DNA of 64,000 bases, taken from the NCBI GenBank assembly GCA_028821405.1, contig JAPPGK010000101.1, forward strand, positions 1-64,000. Direction: 5' to 3'. Source of the stretch: Gammaproteobacteria bacterium (GTDB lineage Bacteria; Pseudomonadota; Gammaproteobacteria; Pseudomonadales; Azotimanducaceae). Of this stretch, positions 49,975-58,290 are shown one piece after another (positions within the stretch are counted from its first letter, which is position 1; each line of letters opens with the position of its first letter). Under the pieces are notes generated by a model, which made no database searches, had not been told where the DNA came from, and saw only the letters and a program-made list of their open reading frames with translations. The position numbers and the translations under genes are program-made.

Positions 49975-52665
49975 ATGAATTTTCGGTGGGGCGGAGTGGT
50001 ACGAGTCGTCGCGCTGGGTGCCTGCGCTGCGGTGAGCGGGGCCGATTGGGTGGAGCAACGCACCGCCCATGATCGCGCCGGCACCTACAACGGCAGACTG
50101 GTCGTGCGCGTGCTGGATCTCTGGGATGAGCCCGTGGCAACGACGGTTAATGTCCCGGGGGTTGGCGAGGCCGAGACCGACGCGAATGGCCGCGCGGAGA
50201 TGCACGGCGTTTTCACTCGCCACGGCTTGTCCGTCGTCGTTGGTGGTACTGACGGCCTGAGACCGAACTACCAGCGCGTGAGGGGCACCTCGAACGGGGT
50301 CGTCGATCTGGGTTTGGTGAGGCTCGAACCCAATTTCGTGGTCACGGGTGTGTTGTTGCAGAAGGACGTTGACGGAGTACTCAGACCGAGGTCGGACTAC
50401 GTGACAGTGGAGTTGCGCGGCCCGTTGAGGGGGCGCTACGGTCACGTCCGTGCACATGACCGAGATCGGCGCGAGGGCGTCTTCCGGGTGGAGGACTTCG
50501 ACATCGAGCCGGACCTCTACATCGAAGTCAGTTGGTGGTCGGATGAACAACGCGACTCGATCGTTCACAGGGTACCGTTTGCCGTGGATCCGGCGCGGCC
50601 CCATCGACACTTGCTCGTGACCCTGCCCGAGGAAGACGCCGAAGATCAATCGATCGACGTGCAGGAGAGCGTTTGGCCCGCTGGTGTGCCAGAGAAACGG
50701 CCTTTGATGCGATTTGCAGGCCGATTGGTCACGTCCGGAGGACGACCGTTGGCTGGTCTGCCCGTGAGGGGGTGGCAACAGACTGTCTACACCGACGAGG
50801 ACGGGCGCCTCGAGTTGGCGGCGCCCTTCATGATCGACGACCTCACTATTCCGACGCCGTCGGGCGAGCTCTACATCTCGTCGAGACCGTGGTTCGGCGG
50901 GGTGGATCTTGACACCCTCCCGGCGCACTACAACGTGGACGCAGACACGCTGCCGCCGCGGTTCGTCGTCGATTTCAGCCGGCCGTTCGAAGCCAACTTC
51001 AACACCGCGAGGCAGCTCCGCCTCGCCGTCAGGGGCGAACGCGAGGACCGAATCGACTACCACTGGCTCGACGGGAACGACTGGCGCCCGACGTCGGCGG
51101 ATCTGTTGCGCCGCGTGCTGGGAAAGTCAGACGAGCGCACGTTGGTTCGCGCGAGAGTCCCGGGTCGTCTCGACCGTTTCGTCCCCTACCCGCCGCAGGA
51201 TTCGAGCCTCGTGTTTGACTTCCGCAACGACGAGCCGCACGGCCTTGTGGTCGTCGACAAGGGCAAACCTGTGGCAGGTGCCAACGTGGACATCGTCGAT
51301 GTCGCCACGCCGTTGACGTTGCGGCTACGCCGCGAAGACCCGCACGCTCCTATTCTCCTGACACGCGACGCCACCGATTCCGAGGGCCGCCTGAGCCTCC
51401 TCGGCGACCCGGACGGTCTCTATGTGGCCTATGTCTATGTCGACGGGTATGAACCCGCCCGGGTTCGGCTGTCGGCGGGTGTCGACAAACTCGTCGAGCT
51501 CGTGGCACGTGACGTCGACGTGCGCTTCAAGGGTCTCCTAGTCGGCGAGCTGTTGCGGACCAAGATCGGGGCCAGCGACTCGCTTGTGGCCGTCGTGCGC
51601 GGTGTCGAGAACGAACCGGTCGCCGCCCGGTTGGCCCCGGGATCCTACGATGCGACGGTCGAGAACGAGGCCGGCGAGATCGTGTCCGGAACCACCTTTA
51701 CGGTCGCGGGTGCCCCGCAGGTCGTCGATCTACTCCGGGACAACCGTCCCGAGGTTGTTTTGCATCTGCCTGAGGGTCGGAAGTCGCGCGGCTGGTTCGT
51801 GGGCGCTACCCGCCGTACGCTCCCACACAGGAGTCTCGGTATTCCGCGCTATTTCTGGGAGTGGCGGGACCATGTCGTCGGGGAAGGGCCGGCACAGGTG
51901 GAATCGGATGGCGATGCTAGGCGTGTCCTGCGGTTCCCCGGGTCGGGTCGCTGGAACGTCCACATAGGACAGTCGTGGATTCAATCGTTCTTCATCGAGT
52001 TGGATCTCGTTGCGGGCGACGTGCGGGAGCTGCGCCTGCCGCCTCTCGATGCCTCCCTCGAAGGCACAATGACCTACGAGCCGGACCTTGGCGACGACGT
52101 GGTGAACTATCACTGGGTCGACGGTCCCAGGATGATGCTGCTGTCGATGGACGCCCCCGGTGAGGGTTGGAATGTGATGTACAACCTCCCTCGACCGGAT
52201 GAGGAGGCTGGTCGGAAGCCGCACACCTTCGCCCTGACCGACTTGCCGGCCGGCGACTACCATCTCTTCCACCATCTTGCGGATCGCCAGGCCTGGGGCG
52301 GTCGGGAAGTCACCCTTGTCGCCGGCGCGACTACCCGCGTGGAAGGCCTCGGTTCCGACCAACCGGGGCGTCTTGTCGTCGAAGTCGTGGACGCGGACGG
52401 TCAGCCGATCCGGAACCGCACCCTCCGGGTTATCGATCGAATGTACAAGGAGTGGACCGAGCCCGGCAGGATCATCATCACGAGCGGCCCGGTCGAGCCG
52501 ATTCCCTTGCCACCGGCCGTCCGTCTCGAAGGGGCGCCCGTCGTTTTGGAGCGGATCCGTCCGGGCTGGCTCGAACTCGTCGTCGACGACCCTGCTGGAG
52601 ATGCTCAGCACTACCTGCGCAAAGTCGAACCCGGCAAGACACTTCGCTTGGTAGTTGAATCGTAG
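49975..52665 (+). CDS. large secreted protein with carboxypeptidase-regulatory/Ig-like repeats
   Basis: 896-residue protein with a signal-like start (VVRVVALGACAAVSGA) and no membrane helix after it, so probably periplasmic or surface-bound. It is built from repeated beta-sandwich segments of the CarboxypepD_reg type: LVVRVLDLWDEPVAT...DANGRAEM, FAGRLVTSGGRPLAGLPVRG...DEDGRLEL, DSEGRLSLLGDPDG and LVVEVVDADGQPIRN. No catalytic motif was recognised. AAGGAC lies just before ATG 49975, 8 bp after the ABC stub stop, so translation may be coupled. The role is unknown; adhesion or envelope scaffolding is possible. Confidence 0.85.
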   Translation: MNFRWGGVVRVVALGACAAVSGADWVEQRTAHDRAGTYNGRLVVRVLDLWDEPVATTVNVPGVGEAETDANGRAEMHGVFTRHGLSVVVGGTDGLRPNYQRVRGTSNGVVDLGLVRLEPNFVVTGVLLQKDVDGVLRPRSDYVTVELRGPLRGRYGHVRAHDRDRREGVFRVEDFDIEPDLYIEVSWWSDEQRDSIVHRVPFAVDPARPHRHLLVTLPEEDAEDQSIDVQESVWPAGVPEKRPLMRFAGRLVTSGGRPLAGLPVRGWQQTVYTDEDGRLELAAPFMIDDLTIPTPSGELYISSRPWFGGVDLDTLPAHYNVDADTLPPRFVVDFSRPFEANFNTARQLRLAVRGEREDRIDYHWLDGNDWRPTSADLLRRVLGKSDERTLVRARVPGRLDRFVPYPPQDSSLVFDFRNDEPHGLVVVDKGKPVAGANVDIVDVATPLTLRLRREDPHAPILLTRDATDSEGRLSLLGDPDGLYVAYVYVDGYEPARVRLSAGVDKLVELVARDVDVRFKGLLVGELLRTKIGASDSLVAVVRGVENEPVAARLAPGSYDATVENEAGEIVSGTTFTVAGAPQVVDLLRDNRPEVVLHLPEGRKSRGWFVGATRRTLPHRSLGIPRYFWEWRDHVVGEGPAQVESDGDARRVLRFPGSGRWNVHIGQSWIQSFFIELDLVAGDVRELRLPPLDASLEGTMTYEPDLGDDVVNYHWVDGPRMMLLSMDAPGEGWNVMYNLPRPDEEAGRKPHTFALTDLPAGDYHLFHHLADRQAWGGREVTLVAGATTRVEGLGSDQPGRLVVEVVDADGQPIRNRTLRVIDRMYKEWTEPGRIIITSGPVEPIPLPPAVRLEGAPVVLERIRPGWLELVVDDPAGDAQHYLRKVEPGKTLRLVVES

Positions 52666-52681
52666 GGCGCGTTGGGGAGAA

Positions 52682-52750
52682 GCGTTCAGGGACACCCACC
52701 CTTGACCGAGGCAAGGCGTTCGGGCAGAGGCGTTCAGGGACACTCACCCT
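52682..52750. repeat. direct repeat GCGTTCAGGGACACCCACCCT
   Basis: A 20-21 bp unit, GCGTTCAGGGACACYCACCC, occurs at 52682 and 52730, with GCAAGGCGTTCGGGCAGAG between. It shares GGGACACCCACC with the tandem repeats at 26136-26310 (opposite strand). It sits in the gap after the 896-residue gene, before the third ABC stub. Confidence 0.7.
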
Positions 52751-52825
52751 CACGAGAACGTTCGGCGGCACAGAGTGGAGCAGAAGGAATTTTCGCCGAC
52801 AACGGTCAGGGATGGCGGATAGACC

Positions 52826-52972
52826 TTGAGCCAGCCCATCGAACGCGCCGACCGCGTCGTCTACCTGGACGAGGGGCGAATCGTCGAGACCGGCAGCCCC
52901 GACGAGTTGATGGCGAAGCCGGACGGCGCGTACAGGCGGTTTGTGGAGGTGCAGATCGGCGCGGCTGCGTGA
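52826..52972 (+). pseudogene. 3'-end stub of an ABC ATPase gene (stub C)
   Basis: Encodes LSQPIERADRVVYLDEGRIV then TGSPDELMAKPDGAYRRFV and a stop, i.e. the last 48 residues of an ABC ATPase domain. It is clearly homologous to the end of the exporter gene and to stub B, but is more diverged. The rest of the gene is absent. The region between this stub and the vapC stop at 53052 holds nothing I recognise. Confidence 0.78.
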
Positions 52973-53051
52973 GTTCGGGAACTCGGCTTGGAGGCGACAC
53001 TGTGGCGATTCGGATGGCCAACCGCATCCTTGATCGATTGCTCGACGTGGG

Positions 53052-53492
53052 TTAGCCCGCGGTCGATGCGAACGGGTTGGTCACGGTGACGATGCCGTAC
53101 AACCGGCCATGCTGGAAATCCTCGGAAACCAGTTCCTCGAGCCCGTGGACTTCGGCATACGCCCACATGTGCGCATCAAACCAGGACATCCCGTAAGCTG
53201 CCGCCCCTCGAAGCGCGGTCCGCAACACGGCGTCGTTGGGATAGATCACCGGGAACTGGGCCATGAGTTCCTCTGCCTCACGGCGCGCCTCGCTTGGTTC
53301 GAGCAGCCAGCTTTCCGGACCACCACGCGTCGCCGCAGCCACGAACTCGACGAGGGCCTGGTGCGCGAGCCGGGCGCCACCGCTGGCGATGCCGTCGCGG
53401 AGTACGTCCTCGGCGATCGATTGCTTGTCCGGGAACCGAGGGTCGTAGCGATAGACGAGGATGTTCGTGTCAATCAGGCTGCGGGTCGCCAC
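53052..53492 (-). CDS. VapC-type PIN-domain toxin
   Basis: 146-residue PIN-domain ribonuclease toxin of a second module. Asp in SLIDTNILVYRYD, Glu in ALVEFVAAA, Asp in SWFDAHMWAYAE and Asp/Glu in LVSEDFQHG are the catalytic positions. Its start overlaps the AbrB-type antitoxin by 23 bp, so the genes are translationally coupled. It is unrelated in detail to the VapC at 49.4 kb. Confidence 0.88.
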   Translation of the reverse strand: MATRSLIDTNILVYRYDPRFPDKQSIAEDVLRDGIASGGARLAHQALVEFVAAATRGGPESWLLEPSEARREAEELMAQFPVIYPNDAVLRTALRGAAAYGMSWFDAHMWAYAEVHGLEELVSEDFQHGRLYGIVTVTNPFASTAG

Positions 53493-53766
53493 GCCGGTAC
53501 AACTCCTCGCGCGTCCAACCGCGCGTTGCCGAGCGCTCTCGACTACCCACGCTCATCCGGGCACGCTGTCGGGCGGACGCGGCATCGAACAGTGCGAGCC
53601 GCTTTTCTGTTTCGAGGGGTCCGGCCGGCACATCGGCACTCGGCGGCACCACGCGAATGACCTCGCCGGATGGCTCGAAGCGGATGTCGTCGCCCGGGCC
53701 GATGCCGTATTCCCGCGCGATGGCCTTCGGCACCGTGACCTGCAGCTTACTAGTGACCTTGCTCAT
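53470..53766 (-). CDS. AbrB/SpoVT-type antitoxin
   Basis: 98-residue antitoxin. The N-terminal swapped-hairpin DNA-binding domain is clear: SKVTSKLQVTVPKAIAREYG, then IGPGDDIRFEPSGEVIRV. The C-terminal part (TEKRLALFDAASARQRAR) should wrap the PIN toxin. AAGGAC lies directly before ATG 53766, and a promoter-like sequence with an embedded palindrome lies immediately upstream. Confidence 0.88.
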   Translation of the reverse strand: MSKVTSKLQVTVPKAIAREYGIGPGDDIRFEPSGEVIRVVPPSADVPAGPLETEKRLALFDAASARQRARMSVGSRERSATRGWTREELYRRGDPQPD

Positions 53767-53772
53767 GTCCTT

Positions 53773-53800
53773 ACTCTAGCAAGGAACAGATCCTTGTCAA
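53773..53800 (-). promoter_or_regulatory. promoter/operator of the AbrB-VapC module
   Basis: On the minus strand TTGACA (53795-53800) and TAGAGT (53773-53778) are separated by 16 bp. The spacer contains CAAGGA/TCCTTG as an imperfect palindrome, a likely antitoxin site. The -10 is only 6 bp from the ATG, so a transcript from it would be nearly leaderless. Confidence 0.5.
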
Positions 53801-53808
53801 CCGGACCC

Positions 53809-54393
53809 TCAGCGCCTATCCAGCGTCCAGATAAACGCCTCAACCGGCTTCTTCAGCCACAATCCTCCGCCGACGGGCTCGAAATGACGCCCAAGTCGAC
53901 GCCGGTACCAGCGATTGGCGCGTAGGTACACGTCGGTGTCAGTGCGCACCGGGTCGCACAGTTCGCGATCTTCGAGGGTCAGCGCACCGAAGTAGAGCGC
54001 CCGTCGCGTGAGCCGCCCGAGGGTCTTGATGGACTCGGCGGCCGGGTGGTCTTCCAGGTAGGACAGCACGTCGTAGCAGATCACAAGGTCGTAGTGCCGC
54101 AGGATTGGAAAGTCTGGCAGCGATCCGGCTTCCCAGCCCATGGCTTCACAAAGATACGGGCTTGACTCGACGCCCACCGCCCGGGCTTTGGGAAACGCCG
54201 CCGACAGTGCGGCCAGCAGCCGCCCGAGCCCGCAACCGATGTCGAGCACGCTCTTCACGGGGACTTCCAGGTGGCGCAGGTAGGCCGCGATGAAGTCGCC
54301 TTGGCGTTGGACTTCCCGAGGACTGCAGACCCGGGTGGCGGGATTACGGTAGTAGCGGTCGTAGTAGGCCTTGTCGAAGCGGTTCGGCTTCAC
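53809..54393 (-). CDS. class I SAM-dependent methyltransferase
   Basis: 194-residue cytosolic methyltransferase. Motif I is SVLDIGCGLGRLLAAL near residue 50, the acidic loop ends in AVGVESSPYL, and the motif IV region is DLVICYDVLSYLED. The opening FDKAYYDRYYRNP resembles small methyltransferases acting on unknown small molecules or proteins. Its ATG overlaps the stop of the nucleotidyltransferase gene by 4 bp (ATGA), so the two are co-translated. Confidence 0.85.
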   Translation of the reverse strand: MKPNRFDKAYYDRYYRNPATRVCSPREVQRQGDFIAAYLRHLEVPVKSVLDIGCGLGRLLAALSAAFPKARAVGVESSPYLCEAMGWEAGSLPDFPILRHYDLVICYDVLSYLEDHPAAESIKTLGRLTRRALYFGALTLEDRELCDPVRTDTDVYLRANRWYRRRLGRHFEPVGGGLWLKKPVEAFIWTLDRR

Positions 54394-55160
54394 GGCCTTC
54401 GCCGGAGTAGTTCCGGGTTCTCACGTTCCAGCCGGGCCCGGTCGAGCCTTGCCAGGAGTCGTTCCTTTTCGGGGTCGCGCGGTCGCCTTCCGGGACGTCG
54501 TCCCGGTGGCTCCGAGGCGAGGATCTTCGCCCAACGGTCCCGCTTGCGTCGCCTGACCTCGGCTTGGAAATCATCGTAGTCGATCACCTGCCGGCCCTCC
54601 TCGGCGAGTTGGGCCACCGCATCGACCTCTTCAGGGAGGTGCTTGGTGCGGTCGCGCAGGTACTGCCAGTCGATCCGATCCGCGTGGAGGAGCGCCAGCC
54701 GACGGGCCCAGCGTTCGTCCTCGCCGCTTTGCCAATGGACCCAGGCGCGCAGGCGATCGAGCAGCAGGTCTTCGATGCCGATGACGACCACGCGCAGACC
54801 GTCGACCTCGACCTCGGTTCGCGACGCGTTCTCGCCCGGTAGACCGGCCGGGGCCGGTGCTTCGAATAGCAGGTCGAGATCGTCCCGAACCCAGTACCGT
54901 CCTTCCTTCGAGAAACCCATCTCGGCGAATGCCGCATCGACTTCAGGACCCGAGGGCAAGGCCAAATCGACGTCGCTGGTGGCGTACCCGCCCGCCGTGT
55001 AGAACTCCAACGCGCCACCGCCGACGAGGACGGGCTCGATGCCGTGCGGCGCGAGCGCCCTCGTTAGCACCCCGAGTGCGATCATGCGTCGCCTTCTCGG
55101 ATCGTCTACGTTGCGTAGACCGTCCAGGAGGGCTAGCGCTTGGCTCATCGGGGTCCGCAT
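54390..55160 (-). CDS. nucleotidyltransferase-like protein (DUF6036/AbiEii-like)
   Basis: 256-residue protein with a minimal nucleotidyltransferase core: VLVGGGALEFYTAGGYATSD with DVDLALP gives the G-G and D-x-D metal motif, and VVVIGIEDLLLDRL is typical of the DUF6036 family. The C-terminal 80 residues are strongly basic (RRRKRDRWAK, RRPGRRPRDPEKER), pointing to nucleic acid contact. Related proteins include AbiEii/MenT-like toxins, so this could be part of a toxin module. Start ATG 55160 or ATG 55148. Confidence 0.8.
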   Translation of the reverse strand: MRTPMSQALALLDGLRNVDDPRRRRMIALGVLTRALAPHGIEPVLVGGGALEFYTAGGYATSDVDLALPSGPEVDAAFAEMGFSKEGRYWVRDDLDLLFEAPAPAGLPGENASRTEVEVDGLRVVVIGIEDLLLDRLRAWVHWQSGEDERWARRLALLHADRIDWQYLRDRTKHLPEEVDAVAQLAEEGRQVIDYDDFQAEVRRRKRDRWAKILASEPPGRRPGRRPRDPEKERLLARLDRARLERENPELLRRRP

Positions 55161-55173
55161 GGTGGGTTGGGAT

Positions 55174-56205
55174 CTAGAGATCCGGAACGTTTGCCCAGCG
55201 TCCCGGATCCGTGTGCCGCAGGACCGCAATGGTCTTGACGACGTCCGGATTGGTGAGGCCGTGGGGTTTCTTGCCTTGCAGCACGAAGATGACGTTCTCG
55301 GCCTGCATGACCGCCGTCTCGGCGACGAAAACGGACGACATCGCGGCGACGTGCGGCGTCACGTAGCAGTTCGGCAGTTTGAGCAGCCGGCTGGAGGACG
55401 CCAGCGGCTCGACCTCGGTCACGTCGACGGCGGCCGCCTCGATCTCGCCGGCCTCGAGGGCGTTGGCAAGGGCTTCCTCGTTCACGATGGGCCCGCGTGC
55501 GGTGTTGATCAGGATCGCGGTCGGCTTCATGCGGTTGAACGCCTCGGCATCGAAGAGATACTGGGACTCGGCGGTCGCCGCACTGTGGATGCTGATGTAG
55601 TCGGCCTCCCGGGTCAGCGTCTCGAAATCCACCATCTCGACGCCGTACAGGTCGCCGGCAAGCTGTCTGACGTAGGGGTCGAAGGCGAGTATCCGGCTGA
55701 CGCCGAAGCCGCGCATCCGGGTCGCGAAGGCGCGCCCGATGTTGCCGAAGCCGACGATGCCCACCGTGTGTCCGGTCAGGCGGCGCATCCGGGGCGCGAA
55801 GCGCATGGCGCGCGGATTGTCGGCCCAGTTGCCGGCGCGGGTGTTGGTGACGCCCTCCACCACTTGCCGGGTTACCGACAGCAGGAGCGCCGCGGCGTGG
55901 TCGGCGACCTCGGTGGTGTTCGAGCCGGGCACGTTGCATACCATCACGCCGAGTTCAGTCGCGGCGTCGTGATCGATGGAGTCCACGCCGACCCCGAAGC
56001 GGCTGACGGCCTTCAGGTTCGGGCAGCCTTCGAGCACCCGTCGCGAGGTCAGCGGCCAGATGCCCACCTGGGCCCCGTCGGCATCGCCGATCAGTTCGAT
56101 CATGTCGTCCTCGGTGCGGCAGCCGCCCTCGACGATCTCGATGCCGGCTGCTTCGTAGAGCTCCCTTTGCCGCCCCTGGGCGCGACCCTGCAACGCTACT
56201 TTCAC
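55174..56205 (-). CDS. D-isomer-specific 2-hydroxyacid dehydrogenase (SerA-like, no ACT domain)
   Basis: 343-residue NAD-dependent dehydrogenase. The dinucleotide motif is GIVGFGNIGRAFATRMRGFG; catalytic residues lie in INTARGPIVNE (Arg), VDVTEVEP (Glu) and TPHVAAMS (His). It ends without the regulatory ACT domain of most SerA proteins. Start GTG 56205 (VKVALQG) has GAGGAAAA upstream, better than the ATG at 56235. It diverges from an FAD-dependent hydroxyacid oxidase gene, so the two may act on the same hydroxyacid. Confidence 0.87.
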   Translation of the reverse strand: MKVALQGRAQGRQRELYEAAGIEIVEGGCRTEDDMIELIGDADGAQVGIWPLTSRRVLEGCPNLKAVSRFGVGVDSIDHDAATELGVMVCNVPGSNTTEVADHAAALLLSVTRQVVEGVTNTRAGNWADNPRAMRFAPRMRRLTGHTVGIVGFGNIGRAFATRMRGFGVSRILAFDPYVRQLAGDLYGVEMVDFETLTREADYISIHSAATAESQYLFDAEAFNRMKPTAILINTARGPIVNEEALANALEAGEIEAAAVDVTEVEPLASSSRLLKLPNCYVTPHVAAMSSVFVAETAVMQAENVIFVLQGKKPHGLTNPDVVKTIAVLRHTDPGRWANVPDL

Positions 56206-56330
56206 TTGTTTTCCTCGATGGGTGAAAGGGCGCAATTGTGCCTTGATTCAGCATCGAACGCGCCACTTCGTCCGACTGTCCCGGTCCCGCTCGGTGTAGT
56301 CTAGGCGCGGGTGATCTGACGGGACCGAAC

Positions 56331-57716
56331 ATGGACGACCTTCTCGCAACGCTCGCCAAGGTCGTCGGGATTGGCGGGATGCTGACCGGGACCGATGTCT
56401 CCTCCCGCGCCAGCGGCATCTGGCGTAGCCAAGGCATCGAGGCGAAAGCGATCCTGCGACCACGTACAACGGCGGAGGTGAGTCGCATTCTCGCCATCTG
56501 CAACGCGGCAGGACAACCGTTGGTCGCACAGGGCGGGTTGACGGGGCTGGTAGAGGGTCACATCACCCAAGCCGGCGAGATCGTGCTCTCCCTCGAGCGG
56601 ATGAACGCCATCGAGGAAGTCAATCCGGTCGAACGCACCATGACCGTGCAGGCGGGGGTAGTCCTCGAAGCCGTCCACAACGCTGCCGAGGCGCACGGCC
56701 TCATGTATCCGCTCGACATCGGAGGTCGCGGCAGTTGCACTTTAGGCGGCAACATCGCGACCAACGCGGGCGGCAACCGGGTGATCCGCTACGGCATGAC
56801 GCGGGACATGGTGCTCGGCGTCGAGGCGGTGCTGGCGGACGGCACCGTGGTGTCGTCCATGAACCGCATGATCAAGAACAACGCCGGCTACGACTTGAAA
56901 CAACTGTTCATCGGCACCGAAGGCAGTCTCGGGATCGTCACCCGGGCTGTTCTGCGCCTGCGCGAAAAGCCGCGGAGCCAGGAGACGATGTTCGTCGCGG
57001 TGTCCGACTTCGACCGGGTGACCGCGTTGCTGAAGGCGATGGATGCCGGCCTCGGCGGTACGCTGTCGGCGTTCGAGGTGCTGTGGAACAACTTCTATCG
57101 GCTGGTGACGACCCCGCCGGCCACCCAGAAGCCGCCGCTCCCGCAGGACTATCCCTTCTACGTGCTGGTCGAGGCGATGGGCGGCGATCCGCAGTCCGAC
57201 CATGCCCGCATCGAACAGGTCTTCGCCGAAGCCCACGAATCCGGTCTGATCGAGGACGCCGTCATCGCCACGAGCGAAGCCCAGCGGCTGGAACTCTGGG
57301 CCATGCGCGACGACGTGGAACAGGTGCACCAGTACAAGCCCGTGTTCATCTTCGACGTGAGCTTGAGGGTCTCCGACATGGATGCCTACGTCGCGCAAGT
57401 GAACCGGGGCCTCGAGGCCACGTTCGGCGAGTACACCAACTTCGTGTTCGGCCACATCGGTGACGGCAACATTCACTTCGCGGTCGCGGCGGGCGAGGAC
57501 GACGGGGCCCAGGACGGCGTCAAGCAGGCTGTCTATCAGCCGCTTGCGTCCATCGGCGGCTCGGTGTCCGCGGAGCACGGCGTCGGGCTCGACAAGAAGA
57601 AGTACCTCCGTCTGTCCCGCAACGACGAGGAAATCGCGCTGATGCGAACGCTAAAGCAGGCACTGGATCCGAACGGGATACTCAACCCGGGCAAGATCTT
57701 CGACGCGGCGGCGTAG
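56331..57716 (+). CDS. FAD-binding D-2-hydroxyacid dehydrogenase (GlcD/D2HGDH-like)
   Basis: 461-residue flavoprotein. It has the PCMH FAD domain (ILRPRTTAEVSRILAICN, PLDIGGRGSCTLGGNIATNAGG) and the FAD-oxidase C-terminal domain ending in GHIGDGNIHFAV and SAEHGVGLDKKKYL, followed by ALDPNGILNPGKIF. This arrangement fits D-2-hydroxyglutarate, D-lactate or glycolate dehydrogenases that pass electrons to the respiratory chain. The G-x-S of most relatives reads GGRGSC. The divergent SerA-like neighbour supports a hydroxyglutarate-type cycle, an inference. Confidence 0.9.
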   Translation: MDDLLATLAKVVGIGGMLTGTDVSSRASGIWRSQGIEAKAILRPRTTAEVSRILAICNAAGQPLVAQGGLTGLVEGHITQAGEIVLSLERMNAIEEVNPVERTMTVQAGVVLEAVHNAAEAHGLMYPLDIGGRGSCTLGGNIATNAGGNRVIRYGMTRDMVLGVEAVLADGTVVSSMNRMIKNNAGYDLKQLFIGTEGSLGIVTRAVLRLREKPRSQETMFVAVSDFDRVTALLKAMDAGLGGTLSAFEVLWNNFYRLVTTPPATQKPPLPQDYPFYVLVEAMGGDPQSDHARIEQVFAEAHESGLIEDAVIATSEAQRLELWAMRDDVEQVHQYKPVFIFDVSLRVSDMDAYVAQVNRGLEATFGEYTNFVFGHIGDGNIHFAVAAGEDDGAQDGVKQAVYQPLASIGGSVSAEHGVGLDKKKYLRLSRNDEEIALMRTLKQALDPNGILNPGKIFDAAA

Positions 57717-57822
57717 CGCCATTCGGCGGCGCCTTGACGGTTCCTTAGCGCGGGTCTTCGATGACCGGAACCCGGCCGTTCCGACCGAGTCAAAGTGGGT
57801 GTTGCGACGATCGGAGTTGACG

Positions 57823-58290
57823 ATGGTGAACGATGGCTACATGCGCCGGGCGGTTGAACTCGCCCGCGAGGGCGTGGAGCAGGGTCGCGGCGGGCCGTTC
57901 GGCGCCGTCGTCGTCAAGGACGGTGTCGTCGTAGGGGAAGGCTCGAACGAAGTCCTGATGTCCCAGGATCCGACATGCCACGCGGAGATGGTCGCCATCC
58001 GGGATGCCAGCCGCCGACTCGGATCGTTTTGCCTTGCCGGGTGCGAGATCTACGCGAGTTCGGAACCGTGTCCCATGTGCCTGGGCGCGATCTACTGGTC
58101 ACGCATCGACAGGGTCTGCTTCGCCAATGGCCGGGATGTCGCGGCGTCCCACGGTTTCTTGGACGAGTTCATCTACGACGAACTTGCCAAGCTGCCCGAC
58201 GCGAGAGACTTGACGATGGTCCGCGTACCGTCGCCCGGCGCCGAGGAACCGTTTGCCGCTTGGGAGCGCAAACACGCGACCAACTACTAG
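57823..58290 (+). CDS. nucleoside/guanine deaminase (CDA fold)
   Basis: 155-residue zinc hydrolase of the cytidine-deaminase superfamily. DPTCHAEMVAIRDAS gives the zinc His and catalytic Glu; SSEPCPMCLGAIYWSRI gives the two zinc Cys. Length and the GGPFGAVVV start resemble GuaD-type guanine deaminases or tRNA adenosine deaminase; the extended C-terminus EEPFAAWERKHATNY favours GuaD. GGAG precedes ATG 57823. Its TAG stop is the boundary of the second five-hairpin element. Confidence 0.87.
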   Translation: MVNDGYMRRAVELAREGVEQGRGGPFGAVVVKDGVVVGEGSNEVLMSQDPTCHAEMVAIRDASRRLGSFCLAGCEIYASSEPCPMCLGAIYWSRIDRVCFANGRDVAASHGFLDEFIYDELAKLPDARDLTMVRVPSPGAEEPFAAWERKHATNY

